A stretch of DNA of 64,000 bases from Paenibacillus chondroitinus NBRC 15376 (GCF_004000765.1 NZ_BILW01000002.1:62001-126000), one strand, 5' to 3'. Shown: positions 15,984-26,023, numbered from the stretch's first letter. Numbers and translations are program-made. The notes: generated by a model from the letters alone, not told the origin.

Positions 15984-16451
15984 CTAAATGTTAATTTCGC
16001 CTTTATCTTTATAACGCTCTAATAAATCTTTTACTAAGATTCCATCAATTCTTAACCCATCAATATTACAATTTCTAAGTTCCACGTTTGAAAGATTGCA
16101 TGAGTCAAATATAGCAGTGCTTAAATCACTGTTTTTGAATACAACTGGCTCAATATTTACCCAACCGTCAGTTCCAGGTTCTTCGGACAACTGACTTTTT
16201 TCGGCATTAGGTCGAACAATATTCTCGAATATGGTTCCACCCATCTGAATCATATTGATATGTACATTTGAAAAATAAATATGTTCCCACTTTGAATTTA
16301 CAAAGTTTGTATGAGCAAATGATGTGTATCGCATATCAATACCGTGAAAATCTGATTCTTTAAAACAAACCATATGAATTCTCTGGTCTCTTAAATCTTG
16401 TAATTCCAACCCATTTTTCGAGTCCAATACTTTCTTTTCAGTAAGTGGCAC
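15984..16451 (-). CDS. Pentapeptide-repeat-like protein
   Basis: About 155 residues with A(D/N)LXX-like spacing of Phe/Leu and Asn/Asp: CFKESDFHGIDMRYTSFAHT, then after an insert VFKNSDLSTAIFDSCNLSNV and LRNCNIDGLRIDG. This predicts a short right-handed beta-helix. Such proteins act as scaffolds or nucleic-acid mimics, and are also common cargo of mobile elements. I prefer the GTG at 16451 because GGAGGA is 8-9 nt upstream; an in-frame GTG three codons earlier overlaps that site. Function unknown. Confidence 0.6.
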   Translation of the reverse strand: MPLTEKKVLDSKNGLELQDLRDQRIHMVCFKESDFHGIDMRYTSFAHTNFVNSKWEHIYFSNVHINMIQMGGTIFENIVRPNAEKSQLSEEPGTDGWVNIEPVVFKNSDLSTAIFDSCNLSNVELRNCNIDGLRIDGILVKDLLERYKDKGEINI

Positions 16452-16563
16452 TGGATACACTCCTCCATAATTATAATGCGTATGAATTCTTCAATTGCCC
16501 ATCATTTTCCTGCAAGGTCGGCACAGAAATATGGGAAATTATTACATTCAACTGCTTGTTAGC

Positions 16564-17610
16564 TTAACAAGAATAAGCAGAAAGCCGAAGTTTGGTGTTC
16601 GTGACGGTCACAGTGAATAGGCACGATTTGACCAACATATTTTTCTTATTCGATGCGGTATTCTCATATTCATTGCTGTCTAAGTAACGAAACCAAGCCA
16701 AATAATGTTGCAAATATTTAGTAGCAACACCATTAAAGCGGTCCATCCATTTCTTCAAGCGGCTGTGATAGCTGTTTACGTTTTGAATATGGTACACGCC
16801 TTTCACACGTTGTTTTCCGTCAGACTTAAATCGGTAATGAGCCAAGCCTTTTGAATTCGCATAGGAACTGAATGCCCTCCACGAATCCGTGCAAAGCACG
16901 TTTGAGTCAGATAGATGACCACCAATCGCTTCATCCAATTTTGTAGTCCGAATTCTCCCACGCCCAAGTACGCCAGAGTAAGTCATTTTCTGACGGTCAC
17001 GGGCAACGAGTACACATACTTGGTCATTACTAATGCCACGATATTTGGCTTTTCCTCCACGTTTACGTGGTTTACGTTCGGCAATATTCCGCTTGCCCTT
17101 TTCCGAGTACAGAAAGTAGGTCTCGTCCATTTCAACTATATCTTGAAATGCTTCGGTAGGAACCTGACTCAGAGCGGCAAGAATCTTATGCCGCCAGTAA
17201 AACAAGGTGACATGCGTGACTTCACCGTTTAACTGCTCTGCACATTTTCTCAGAGAAAAGCCCTCAATCATGCATTCGATAAAACGAACCCAAATATGAG
17301 GTCTCCTCGTTCGTTGTAGAGGGGTGTTTGTAAGGTCATTGAACGTTTGGCGACAGGATTTACAACGGTAACGTTGACGATTAACCTCTCCAGAGCGTGT
17401 TTTTACAGCGTACTTTCCAAATCGCACGACAGAAAGGTTTTTGCAATGCGGGCAAACAAGTCCATCTTTATGCTTCTGCTCTTGATTTCCATCAATTGCT
17501 CGAACAGGAACCGAAACTCCCTTGGTTCGTGATTGCAAAAAGTAAATAAGCTCTCGCTTACCATTATCGTCCAACGTATCAGCAAGCTTTTTCAATTCCT
17601 TTAAATCCAT
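16564..17610 (-). CDS. IS1595-family (ISXO2-like) transposase
   Basis: The 348-aa protein contains a zinc ribbon (CPHCKN...RYRCKSC, about residues 53-87), an HTH region (FSLRKCAEQLNGEVTHVTLFYWRHKIL) and the ISXO2-like DDE domain: DIVEMDETYF, later LCTDSWRAF and YHSRLKKWMDRFNGVATKYL, the hallmark end of this family. ATG 17610 has GGAG upstream; the longer frame from 17673 has no RBS. The core motifs are intact, so the element could be active. A candidate right tip reads GGCTTTGTTAAACC near 17690 (minus strand), but I could not match a left inverted repeat or target duplication. Confidence 0.8.
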   Translation of the reverse strand: MDLKELKKLADTLDDNGKRELIYFLQSRTKGVSVPVRAIDGNQEQKHKDGLVCPHCKNLSVVRFGKYAVKTRSGEVNRQRYRCKSCRQTFNDLTNTPLQRTRRPHIWVRFIECMIEGFSLRKCAEQLNGEVTHVTLFYWRHKILAALSQVPTEAFQDIVEMDETYFLYSEKGKRNIAERKPRKRGGKAKYRGISNDQVCVLVARDRQKMTYSGVLGRGRIRTTKLDEAIGGHLSDSNVLCTDSWRAFSSYANSKGLAHYRFKSDGKQRVKGVYHIQNVNSYHSRLKKWMDRFNGVATKYLQHYLAWFRYLDSNEYENTASNKKNMLVKSCLFTVTVTNTKLRLSAYSC

Positions 17611-17704
17611 GGGCAAATCATCTCCGAACAGTGATATTACCATTATTATAGAACATTTGTTCGTAATAATCAAATATCAACAACAAGGTTTAACAAAGCC
17701 AACA

Positions 17705-17751
17705 AAAAAGAAAAGCATGCTGGAAAAATCCAGTATGCTTTTCTTTTTTAA
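17705..17751 (-). terminator. Bidirectional terminator after hsdR
   Basis: A very long stem (AAGAAAAGCATGCTGG against CCAGTATGCTTTTCTT) with A/T runs on both sides. It lies about 45 nt past the hsdR stop and would end the type I restriction operon and block reading from the IS transposase side. Confidence 0.8.
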
Positions 17752-17793
17752 GATTCTTATTTGGCAGCGCGTAATTTAATATATAAATTTTTT

Positions 17794-20700
17794 TCACGAA
17801 ACATCGTTTACTTTTGCGTTATTTTGCAAATATCGCACTACTTGAACGATCTCATCAACTTCAGCCTCTTCAAACACCCCATAAACACCTTCTTGATGAA
17901 GATGGATAAAAGGTTCATCCATTAATTTACCAGGATCCAAATTTCCATTTTTAGTTAAATATTCGATGATCAAATTTATAAAGTGTATTTGATTAGGATT
18001 CAAATTTGTTTTACTTAACAAATTTGCAAACGCTTCTTTCGCCGCGTCTTGTTCTAGCCCTATAAGCTCTCTTACAAAGAACCCAAAAGAGGCAGCACCT
18101 TTACCACCAAAAAGCTTTTCAAATTGCTCCTGAGTGCCAATCTGTTCGTTAAACAGCATGCCAGCGAACGAGCTAACGTCATAACCTGTAATAGGTTTGT
18201 TTTTACGAAGTTTTTGAATCGCAATGTGATCTTGATGTTTCATTATATACTCGCATACATGCTTTCGATACGCTGAAAAATCACTTGACTTTGGAAGATC
18301 TGCTTCTTCATCACTTTGTAATTCATCGGTAAAATTTGTGTACAAAATTGTTCGCTGTTCGGTATCTAATAAAGCTAAAAGTTCACGAACGACAAGTCTA
18401 ACATGTTCTAGCTCAGAAACATTGGTTTGGTTATAAAACTCAGTTGTCGTTATTTTTTTTAAGAGTGATATTTGATCTTTAATTTCCTTGATATTTTGTT
18501 TCGTGAGGAGTTGTGTCGCTATTCGTATTAATTTATTAATATACGAGTTCGTTTTTCCTAGCTGAGTAACACCAAGAACAGACCGTTGAAGACGCAGCAT
18601 TAATAAATCAAAACGCTTTTTCTCTTCCGACACATCTTCATACACGATACGGGCAAGGGTTGAAATTACTTCATCTTTACTTCCCTCTGTACGTAATAAC
18701 CAATTTTCAGGTTGCCGATATTTAATTACAGCTGACAAATGAGGACGAATAGTAAAGTGATGTTCATCCATTTGCTCTAATTGGTTTGTCACATATGAAA
18801 TAGTTGCATTCATCAGGTCCGGAAACTGCTGGGTTTTATGTAATTCATAGATGATTTCGCTACGTTGTTCAAAAAGTTGTTCACTCAATGAGATGACCTT
18901 TGAACCTTCATCATCTCCTTCTTGAAACGCATCAAAATATTCCACATTGCCACACATATCAAACAACAGCGCATGTGTTTTATGTTGATTAGGTCCAAAT
19001 AAATTCTCACAAAGTCGTGTGCCGCGACCGATCATTTGCCAAAATTTCGAAAAAGAAAATACTGGACGAAATAGTACCAAATTAACTACTTCCGGAACAT
19101 CAATTCCTGTATCTAGCATATCCACTGAAACAGCAATTTGTGGAAGTTCGTTACCTTGCTTAAATTCCTCGATCAGTTTGTCTGCATAATCCACCTTATT
19201 GTGGATGGCTGTCATAAATTTCCCTCGAAGATTAGGATACATCTCATCAAAAATTTCGAGTATAAATTCTGCATGTTTTTGATTTCTGGCAAAAATAATG
19301 GTTTTGCCAAGTGTATCTCCGCCAGAAACCTTGATTCCCTTTTGCATCAGTAGTTCAAGCGCTTGTTTAACAGTATTTTCATTATACAGCCAACTGTTTA
19401 AAGCATCTTTTTCAACCTTTTTGCCTTTAAGTGGACGAACCCGGTTATTGTAATCTTCAAGTTCACTTTCGCTTAATTCTTCTGGATTTATACCTTCATG
19501 CATAAACTTAAATTTCACTTTAACAGGTTTGACGGGAACGAGATGCTTTTCTTCGATGGCTTGTTCATACTCGTAAGCATGGGTAGGTAAATTCCGCTGA
19601 ATCTTGAAGAAGTCGTAAGTATCACGATCCACTTCCGCCTTTGGCGTTGCCGTTAATCCGAGAAGTAACGCATCAAAATATTGAAACACCAATCCGAATT
19701 TGTTGTAAATTGAGCGATGGGCTTCATCTACAATTATCAAATCAAAGTGGGCTATTCCAAATGGGACTTCATTCCCCTTTTTGGGATGTAAAAACCCAAG
19801 CATTGTTTGATAAGTGGAAAAATAAAGACGAGCCGATGTATCCCGCTTATCTTCCAACAAATTACAAACTGTTTCATTGGGAAGGTGCTTTTTAAACTCC
19901 CCGTACGCTTGCTTAACAAGTTCGCGGCGATCGGCAAGAAATAAGACATTTTTAACCCATCCTGCACGTTTTAAAAATTTAATTAGAGCGATTGCAGTAC
20001 GCGTTTTACCAGTTCCTGTTGCCATGACCATTAGTGCGTGTCGTCTTGCTTCTTCATAAGCTGCGCCTACACGTCGTATTCCGTCTATTTGATACACCCG
20101 TCCGGCAATTCCTTGATCAGGCTTAATACTAATCAACGGCTTCTTATTAATTCGTCGCTGAATGACCCATTCCAATTCTTCTTTACGATAAAAAGTAGCA
20201 ACTTCCCGTGGCGGGTAGAACGTATCATCCCACAGGTAGGTATGATAGCCATTTGTATAAAAAATAAGTGGACGAATCCCGTACATTTTCTCAAGCGCAC
20301 TCGCATAAATCTCAGCTTGTTTCTTGCCTTTTTTAGCATCATGAACGGTGCTTTTCACTTCGATTACAGCCAAAGGCGTTCGACTATCGCTCCAAAGTAC
20401 ATAGTCGCAATACCCAGCAGAGGATCGATTGGGCATACCTGAAACTTCAAATTCCTCCACGTTCTCACCATGAGGATCCCATTTTGCTTCGCGAAGCATG
20501 ACATCAATGAGAATCTGTCGAGTTTTCGCTTCGCTTTTCGGAGAGATTTCGATACGAGGTTTAGGCTCGCGAGGTAGCATTTTCATGAGTCCCGCGTCTT
20601 TTAACTTTTGACGTAATCGTATATTTTCCGCCTCAAGTTCAGCAAGTTTCGCCTCTTTTTCCGAAATCTGTTGCTCCAGTTTCGTAAGCTCAACTAACGA

Positions 20701-21162
20701 TTCTTGTGTAACTTGACCCAAAGCTTTCGGAATAACTGAAATATTAAATGCCAAATCTTTTATTTTCGGCTCACCATAGTAGCGTTGAAGCCAATTTAAG
20801 AACATGAACAAATGCTCGAAAATGAGTAGTGATTTATCACTATCCATGGAATCATCAGTATGAACGGCTAGGTTACCAAGTTTAATGATCAGTCTTATTG
20901 GACCTAACATACCTGGCGAGAGGTTCTCCTGAAACGTTTGTTCATGGATCAAATCGCCAAGCATCGGTTTATCCTTTGCAGGGTATTGCAGATAATCGTC
21001 ATTACTGTATAGCCACCTTACAGCCCGTTCTAATGTGACACGGCTGTAAAACAAAGATGTACGTGGTTTTGTGAATACATTGTTTTCCGCCTCTGATGCC
21101 GATTCATGAAGTGATTGCCATTGCGGGAATTGTTTTAGAAAATCAATGTTTAATGGCAACAC
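17794..21162 (-). CDS. hsdR: Type I restriction enzyme, R subunit
   Basis: HsdR provides ATP-driven DNA translocation and cleavage in the HsdR2M2S complex. The 1122-aa protein has an N-terminal DUF4145-like helical part (to ~150), a coiled coil (~155-190), the nuclease core with D253 and E268-V-K270, then a superfamily 2 helicase: Walker A TGTGKT (382-387), DEAH (479-482), and QMIGRGTRLC as motif VI; an EcoEI-type C-terminal domain ends it. All catalytic residues seen are intact. It is the last gene of the hsdM-hsdS-hsdR operon, 12 nt behind hsdS. Confidence 0.92.
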   Translation of the reverse strand: MLPLNIDFLKQFPQWQSLHESASEAENNVFTKPRTSLFYSRVTLERAVRWLYSNDDYLQYPAKDKPMLGDLIHEQTFQENLSPGMLGPIRLIIKLGNLAVHTDDSMDSDKSLLIFEHLFMFLNWLQRYYGEPKIKDLAFNISVIPKALGQVTQESLVELTKLEQQISEKEAKLAELEAENIRLRQKLKDAGLMKMLPREPKPRIEISPKSEAKTRQILIDVMLREAKWDPHGENVEEFEVSGMPNRSSAGYCDYVLWSDSRTPLAVIEVKSTVHDAKKGKKQAEIYASALEKMYGIRPLIFYTNGYHTYLWDDTFYPPREVATFYRKEELEWVIQRRINKKPLISIKPDQGIAGRVYQIDGIRRVGAAYEEARRHALMVMATGTGKTRTAIALIKFLKRAGWVKNVLFLADRRELVKQAYGEFKKHLPNETVCNLLEDKRDTSARLYFSTYQTMLGFLHPKKGNEVPFGIAHFDLIIVDEAHRSIYNKFGLVFQYFDALLLGLTATPKAEVDRDTYDFFKIQRNLPTHAYEYEQAIEEKHLVPVKPVKVKFKFMHEGINPEELSESELEDYNNRVRPLKGKKVEKDALNSWLYNENTVKQALELLMQKGIKVSGGDTLGKTIIFARNQKHAEFILEIFDEMYPNLRGKFMTAIHNKVDYADKLIEEFKQGNELPQIAVSVDMLDTGIDVPEVVNLVLFRPVFSFSKFWQMIGRGTRLCENLFGPNQHKTHALLFDMCGNVEYFDAFQEGDDEGSKVISLSEQLFEQRSEIIYELHKTQQFPDLMNATISYVTNQLEQMDEHHFTIRPHLSAVIKYRQPENWLLRTEGSKDEVISTLARIVYEDVSEEKKRFDLLMLRLQRSVLGVTQLGKTNSYINKLIRIATQLLTKQNIKEIKDQISLLKKITTTEFYNQTNVSELEHVRLVVRELLALLDTEQRTILYTNFTDELQSDEEADLPKSSDFSAYRKHVCEYIMKHQDHIAIQKLRKNKPITGYDVSSFAGMLFNEQIGTQEQFEKLFGGKGAASFGFFVRELIGLEQDAAKEAFANLLSKTNLNPNQIHFINLIIEYLTKNGNLDPGKLMDEPFIHLHQEGVYGVFEEAEVDEIVQVVRYLQNNAKVNDVS

Positions 21163-21174
21163 CGTTCACCTTCC

Positions 21175-22305
21175 TCATTTTATTTCTAGCTGTCCCCTAA
21201 AAGCACGTTGTAACAGAGATTGGAAACTTTCTTGAAGCTTCAACAAATGATCATACATTAATCTTTTCTGCTCCTGTACTTCATGAATTAATGTTTCATA
21301 TTTTCGTTGTAAATCTATAGGCGGTAATGGTACTGGGAAATTCTTGAGCTGTGTCATATTAATTGTAGCTATCCCAGTTGTCTGTTTAGCCATTTTCAAA
21401 AAATATTTTTTTCCATAACTACTACCAGTACATTTACTTAGGAAATACGCATTCAATAGGTTTTCATTTTCAATTCTGACTCTAAAAATATGATTTTGAT
21501 GGATACAGTTATTCACTTCTTCTTCCCACACAGCACCTCTTCCAAGTTTATCAGGATCTCCTCCTTCGGTTAAAAGTAGATCTCTTTTTCTTAATTGATA
21601 GCGTGCTGCATCTTTTTCCGACACCGATATTTCTTTAATTTCGGAAAGATTAAGAAATCCATCCTGAACGTTCGCTACTCTCATGTAAGGAAGTGAAAGG
21701 ACTTTTGAATCGTTATATTTTTTCCCCTTAGTCACTCCTGATGAAAGATCGGCAAAATATTGAAGTTCTCTGAATTCCCAATTTTTATTATTTATATTTA
21801 AATCACCGAAGAATTCTATAAATACCGACTCTATTAATTCATCCAACTTAGCGATCGCTTGTTTTCGCAGCTTAATCAATGACTCCGCTGCACCCAAGAT
21901 GGTAGCAATCTTTTGTTGTTGTTCAAATGAAGTAAGATGAATCTTTAAAGGGTATACATCTTCACGATTTAATCCAGGAACTGCTGTTGACCGATTTATT
22001 TTTTTTAAGTCTAATACTTTTAAATAGTAATAAAGATATTTGAGATCCACTTGCTTCTTGGGTCGAATATAGTAAGTGGTGTCAATAGCCCAACAGTTTT
22101 CTTTACTCCAGTTGACTTCACCGTAAGAACCTTTTCGACCAACAATAATTGCAGGTCCGTTTATTAAATACTCTTTATGGAATCCAACAACTCCATTTGA
22201 ACCAAATACAGGAAAACCCTCCCCTGATCGGATCTCAGAAGGAAGTGCTTTACCATAGACGAAATCACAGACATCACCAAGTTGTAGTATTTCAATTCCA
22301 CTCAC
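21175..22305 (-). CDS. hsdS: Type I restriction-modification specificity subunit
   Basis: The specificity subunit determines which bipartite DNA sequence is methylated or cut. The 376-aa protein has two target recognition domains, the first starting near ILQLGDVCDFVYGKALPSE and ending YYYLKVLDLKKI, the second from ELQYFADLSSGVTKGKKY to FPVPLPPIDLQ. Each is followed by a conserved helix (FEQQQKIATILGAAESLIKL and IDLQRKYETLIHEVQ). The start overlaps the hsdM stop by 4 nt. The recognition sequence cannot be read from the protein. Confidence 0.9.
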   Translation of the reverse strand: MSGIEILQLGDVCDFVYGKALPSEIRSGEGFPVFGSNGVVGFHKEYLINGPAIIVGRKGSYGEVNWSKENCWAIDTTYYIRPKKQVDLKYLYYYLKVLDLKKINRSTAVPGLNREDVYPLKIHLTSFEQQQKIATILGAAESLIKLRKQAIAKLDELIESVFIEFFGDLNINNKNWEFRELQYFADLSSGVTKGKKYNDSKVLSLPYMRVANVQDGFLNLSEIKEISVSEKDAARYQLRKRDLLLTEGGDPDKLGRGAVWEEEVNNCIHQNHIFRVRIENENLLNAYFLSKCTGSSYGKKYFLKMAKQTTGIATINMTQLKNFPVPLPPIDLQRKYETLIHEVQEQKRLMYDHLLKLQESFQSLLQRAFRGQLEIK

Positions 22306-23795
22306 TTTAACATCTCCTCCAGTTTTTGCAAACCTGCAGTGATTTGTTTCTCTAGGTTTGCAACCTCTTGCAAGATTTGTTTCGGAGGAGCGTACACCAC
22401 TTCTTCATGTTTTTGTTCTTTATATCGGTTAATACTTAGATCGTAATTATTTGCTCGAAGTGCCTCCTTGTTAACAAAAAAAGATTGTTCATATCTGGTT
22501 CGATCCTTCTCAAAATCTAAATTACTAAATCGAGAGATAATATCAGGAATGTTGTTATTTTCATGTTTATCCATATCAAGCTCACGACGATTGTCATCCA
22601 AGGAGTAACCGTCAGCTTGCATATCGTAAAACCATACTTGATCGGTACCACCAAAGTTGGTCTTAGTAAAGATCATAATAGCCGTCGAAACCCCAGCATA
22701 CGGTTTAAATACGCCTGAAGGCATGGAAATAATAGCCTCTAGCTTGTGATTATCGATGATTTCTTTTCGGATATCAACATGCGCTTTGGAAGAGCCAAAA
22801 AGTACGCCATCAGGTACGACAACTGCGCAGCGCCCCCCGTTTTTTAGCAAGCGGAGCATAAGTGCCAGGAACAGAAGTTCCGTTTTTTTTGTTTTTACCT
22901 TCTTAAGCAAATTATCTGCCACTTCGCTGTAATCAAGAGAACCTTTAAATGGAGGATTGGCTAACACCAATGAATATTTCTCAACTTCAGTGTTGCCTTT
23001 TGAAAGTGAATCTTGATACAGAATTTGCGGATCTTCAATTCCATGTAGCATCAAATTCATTGCTGCAATGCGTAACATCGTTAGGTCTGTATCAAAGCCA
23101 TGAAACATACTGCTTTTAAAGTGAGCTTGTAATTCTTCATTACCTGATTTGACAAATAGCTCATCTCGGTGATGTTCTCGAACATATTCTGCCGCTTCGA
23201 CCAAAAAACCAGCAGTTCCAGTAGCAGGGTCAACTATTGTGTCTTGTGGTGACGGCTTCATTAGTTCAACCATCATACGGATGATATGCCGCGGCGTACG
23301 GAATTGCCCGTTTGTACCGGATGTTGCAATTTTAGAAAGTAAATACTCGTACAAATCTCCCATTGTGTCTTTATTTTTTTCGGAAATTTCGGTAATGAGT
23401 TGATCGATCCCCGTGACTACGCGCTGTAATAATTGCGGAGTAGGAATAATAAATACAGCATTTTCTAGATGCTTAGTAAATTGTGACCTTTCATCTCCCA
23501 AAGCTTTCATATGCGGAAAAGCTTCATCCTTAATCGTTTCAAACATAATTCCGGCTTCGTAGTTTTTAAACTGGGACCAACGAAAATTATGTTGCTCAGA
23601 AGAAAAAATGGGGTTTTCCAATGGTTTTCCGCTCAATCTTGCTCTTTTTTCTTGCCTAATTTGTTGATCATCGAGCTGTTTGATAAAAAGCAGGTAAGTA
23701 AACTGTTCGATAACAGACAGTGGGTTTGAAATACCACCTGTCCAAAACATTTCCCATATTGAATTTACTCTGTTGCGTGCGTCACCTGTAAGCAT
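22302..23795 (-). CDS. hsdM: Type I restriction-modification DNA adenine methylase
   Basis: The modification subunit transfers a methyl group to N6 of adenine, protecting host DNA. The 497-aa protein has the HsdM N-terminal helical domain, SAM-binding motif I DPATGTAGF (189-197) and the catalytic NPPF (280-283), followed by the VVVPDGVLFGSS segment. GGGGGAG precedes the ATG. It is first in the operon. It is complete, so the module should be functional. Confidence 0.93.
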   Translation of the reverse strand: MLTGDARNRVNSIWEMFWTGGISNPLSVIEQFTYLLFIKQLDDQQIRQEKRARLSGKPLENPIFSSEQHNFRWSQFKNYEAGIMFETIKDEAFPHMKALGDERSQFTKHLENAVFIIPTPQLLQRVVTGIDQLITEISEKNKDTMGDLYEYLLSKIATSGTNGQFRTPRHIIRMMVELMKPSPQDTIVDPATGTAGFLVEAAEYVREHHRDELFVKSGNEELQAHFKSSMFHGFDTDLTMLRIAAMNLMLHGIEDPQILYQDSLSKGNTEVEKYSLVLANPPFKGSLDYSEVADNLLKKVKTKKTELLFLALMLRLLKNGGRCAVVVPDGVLFGSSKAHVDIRKEIIDNHKLEAIISMPSGVFKPYAGVSTAIMIFTKTNFGGTDQVWFYDMQADGYSLDDNRRELDMDKHENNNIPDIISRFSNLDFEKDRTRYEQSFFVNKEALRANNYDLSINRYKEQKHEEVVYAPPKQILQEVANLEKQITAGLQKLEEMLK

Positions 23796-24142
23796 ATCGT
23801 TGCTGACTCCCCCGAAGATGTTTTTTCAAAATTCATTTTTAAATTTTATGTTTCTATAATTAAAGCCAAAAAATTGAAGTTATGTTTGCTAATTATACCA
23901 CAATGGAACAATACGGTCTTTCATTAACTTCTAGTAGCAAACTATATGATCCTAATGAGAACAAAAGAATTGACTAATACTCTCAAATCTTAGTAAGAAA
24001 CGTTATATCCTTGCTGATTGCTTAACTCCTTTCTTAAAGTAAATTGGCTGTCTTTACTGCTGATCAGAAGGAATTATTTACCTAATGTCGAAAAATCAAC
24101 CAAGATAGATTACCTTTTGTATGGGATGGAGATGTACAATTG
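23796..24142. promoter_or_regulatory. Intergenic region with probable hsdM promoter
   Basis: A TATAAT hexamer on the minus strand (23892-23897), about 95 nt before the hsdM start, is the best -10 candidate; no good -35 is seen at 17 nt. The other half presumably drives the plus-strand gene at 24143. No reading frame is convincing here. Confidence 0.4.
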
Positions 24143-24697
24143 ATGGCAAAGAGTAAAAAAGCTGTATACAAGGACATTCTTGATAAGAACGGAAACCTTT
24201 CAGATCAGAAAAATTATTTTATTAATCGCGTCGGTGAATTTGGGACTATTGCTAAATTGTCCCGATATGGCATAGATGCTTTCTTAACGCATGGAAATAA
24301 AAAATCATATGACATTGTAGCTACTGCTAATAAAAAAAGCATTAAAATACAGGTTAAAGCAACTAAAGAAGATTCAGTACCTACTAGGTTTTTTCAGACT
24401 TACTTTGACGTCAACATTCCATCTCCTGAATTTTGGGTTCTGGTACATTCCTATGCAATTCAAGACGAAATTTATCAAGATAAATATTATGTATTAAGGC
24501 ATTCACAGTTAATGGAATATCACGTAACTCAACTTGCTCGTCCTGAATTAGGTATTAATAATGCAGATGACTTACGAGCAAGAGAGCAATTTTTAAGAAA
24601 AAATAAAATGAACTCCGGTGTAGATAAAGTATTTTTCAAAGATATTTTAGAATACGAAAATAAATTTAAAGAAATTTTTGATTTTCTCCATTCTTAA
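24143..24697 (+). CDS. PD-(D/E)XK nuclease-like protein
   Basis: The 184-aa protein shows a nuclease-fold pattern: E32 in NRVGEFGTIAKLSRYGIDAF, D57 in KKSYDIVATANKKSIKIQVK and Q70-V-K72, that is E...D...QxK. Similar small proteins include group I restriction endonuclease-like and Holliday-junction-like nucleases. GGAG precedes ATG 24143 by 11 nt; a TTG sits directly before it. It is divergent from hsdM and may be an accessory nuclease of the restriction island, or independent defence cargo. Activity is unproven. Confidence 0.55.
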   Translation: MAKSKKAVYKDILDKNGNLSDQKNYFINRVGEFGTIAKLSRYGIDAFLTHGNKKSYDIVATANKKSIKIQVKATKEDSVPTRFFQTYFDVNIPSPEFWVLVHSYAIQDEIYQDKYYVLRHSQLMEYHVTQLARPELGINNADDLRAREQFLRKNKMNSGVDKVFFKDILEYENKFKEIFDFLHS

Positions 24698-24706
24698 ATT
24701 ATTAAA

Positions 24707-24748
24707 AAAAGTCTATTGCTTATTAGTAATAGCAGTAGACTTTTTATC
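24707..24748 (+). terminator. Intrinsic terminator
   Basis: The stem AGTCTATTGC against GCAGTAGACT (24710-24741) is followed by TTTTTATC on the plus strand, just after the nuclease-like gene. Confidence 0.75.
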
Positions 24749-25129
24749 TTCACTTGAACCTATAGATCTACCATGTTCTTTAGAAATCTTTATGGCGTAT
24801 TTAGCAAATCATCCGTATTAGTGGTCGTGTCCAAATCAGAAGAAAATTAACTTATCTAACGTGGGATCTGTCGTCGAGTGCTAACGAAGACTACTTCTGA
24901 GCCTCACCTGTCTCAATTTAGCGAGAGTCACCTCCCTTTGCTTACTAGAAGTTAAGAGCTGGGGCTCCAACAGAAAATTGTGCAACTATTCCTTCGTCTT
25001 AAGGACATATTTTAAAATGACGGTACCCTGTTGAAAAATTGGGGAGGATTATTCTATTAATATATAGAAATATAATCAAATGTATATTTTTGGAAGTTAT
25101 TTAAACATATACAGCGAAGGAGACGAAGT
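24749..25129 (-). repeat. Non-coding stretch with a transposon-end-like repeat
   Basis: Bases 24773-24812, read on the minus strand, match 29 of the first 37 positions of a motif at the right transposon end (26897-26936); the shared core is TTTG(T/C)TAAA(C/T)ACGCCA followed by AAAGATT. It lies over 2 kb inside the assigned end. This could be a further TnsB-binding site or the remains of an older end. The rest of the stretch shows no gene; the following gene has an AAGGAGACG RBS. Confidence 0.5.
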
Positions 25130-26023
25130 ATGGCACACGAGTATTTTAGTGACAGAGAACTTGGAAAGAAGGAATTGAAATCCGAAGAAATAACAGTTTC
25201 CGTATATAACGGAATAGTCGGGGTATATAAAAGATTCCAAAAGAACTTTTCAAATGATTTTCCCGATACCTGTCCAGATAACGGAATGGTGTGCGGTACG
25301 GACGTTCAACTGCTCAATGCCGCTATTAAAGCACAAATTCCCAAAATGGAAATGCCCGTCAACGTGAAATGGGATGAAGAAGAGGATGTTGATAAATACG
25401 CCCTGCTTGATTTTGTTGAATTCTGCTATTCAAAAATTTCTGATATCAACGAAAGTGACTATCATAGTTACTTCAAGCATTATCACATTTTCTTTCCAGA
25501 CACGGAAAACGAAAAAGAAAAATTCCGCGCCGAAGTAAATCAAATCTTTGCTCGGAACGGAATCGTGTTCTATCTAGATAGTGACAGCATGGTCAAACGT
25601 CACTTACCTACCCAACTAGATACAGTTCTTCAAAACCTAAACGTAAAATCGAAAGACGACCGTTTGAACGAATTGGTGAACTTAGCTATAGAAAATATTC
25701 GTAAACCAAAAGAAATCGACCGTCAATTCGCGCTTGAAAAGCTTTGGGACGCATTTGAAAGAGTCAAGACTTTTTATGACCCAAACAACAAAAAGGCTTC
25801 GGTACAAACATTGGTTTTGAATATAGCAGCAGGAACCGCCGAATTTGACGACCTGCTTGATACCGAATTCAGACACCTTACCGATATCGGAAATAAGTAC
25901 CAAATCCGACACTTCGAAACAAACAAAATTCAGATCGGTTCTATGAAACAAGTCGATTATTTGTTCTATCGTATGATAGCGCTGATTGACCTTTGTATGG
26001 ATAAAGTGAATAACGAAAAATAA
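25130..26023 (+). CDS. AbiJ-NTD4-like abortive-infection candidate
   Basis: The 297-aa protein fits the AbiJ_NTD4 pattern: MPVNVKWDEEEDVDKYALLD then a conserved YHSYFKHYHIFF...FRAEVNQIFARNGIVFYLD block (about 111-150). The C-terminal half (LEKLWDAFERVK...) ends with NKYQIRHFE at 255-263 and DYLFYRMIALIDL, which resembles a HEPN-type RNase domain with a degenerate Rx4-6H. AbiJ-type proteins act in phage-induced growth arrest. Start supported by AAGGAGACG. It stands alone between two terminators. The domain assignment is moderately secure; the defence role is inference. Confidence 0.6.
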   Translation: MAHEYFSDRELGKKELKSEEITVSVYNGIVGVYKRFQKNFSNDFPDTCPDNGMVCGTDVQLLNAAIKAQIPKMEMPVNVKWDEEEDVDKYALLDFVEFCYSKISDINESDYHSYFKHYHIFFPDTENEKEKFRAEVNQIFARNGIVFYLDSDSMVKRHLPTQLDTVLQNLNVKSKDDRLNELVNLAIENIRKPKEIDRQFALEKLWDAFERVKTFYDPNNKKASVQTLVLNIAAGTAEFDDLLDTEFRHLTDIGNKYQIRHFETNKIQIGSMKQVDYLFYRMIALIDLCMDKVNNEK

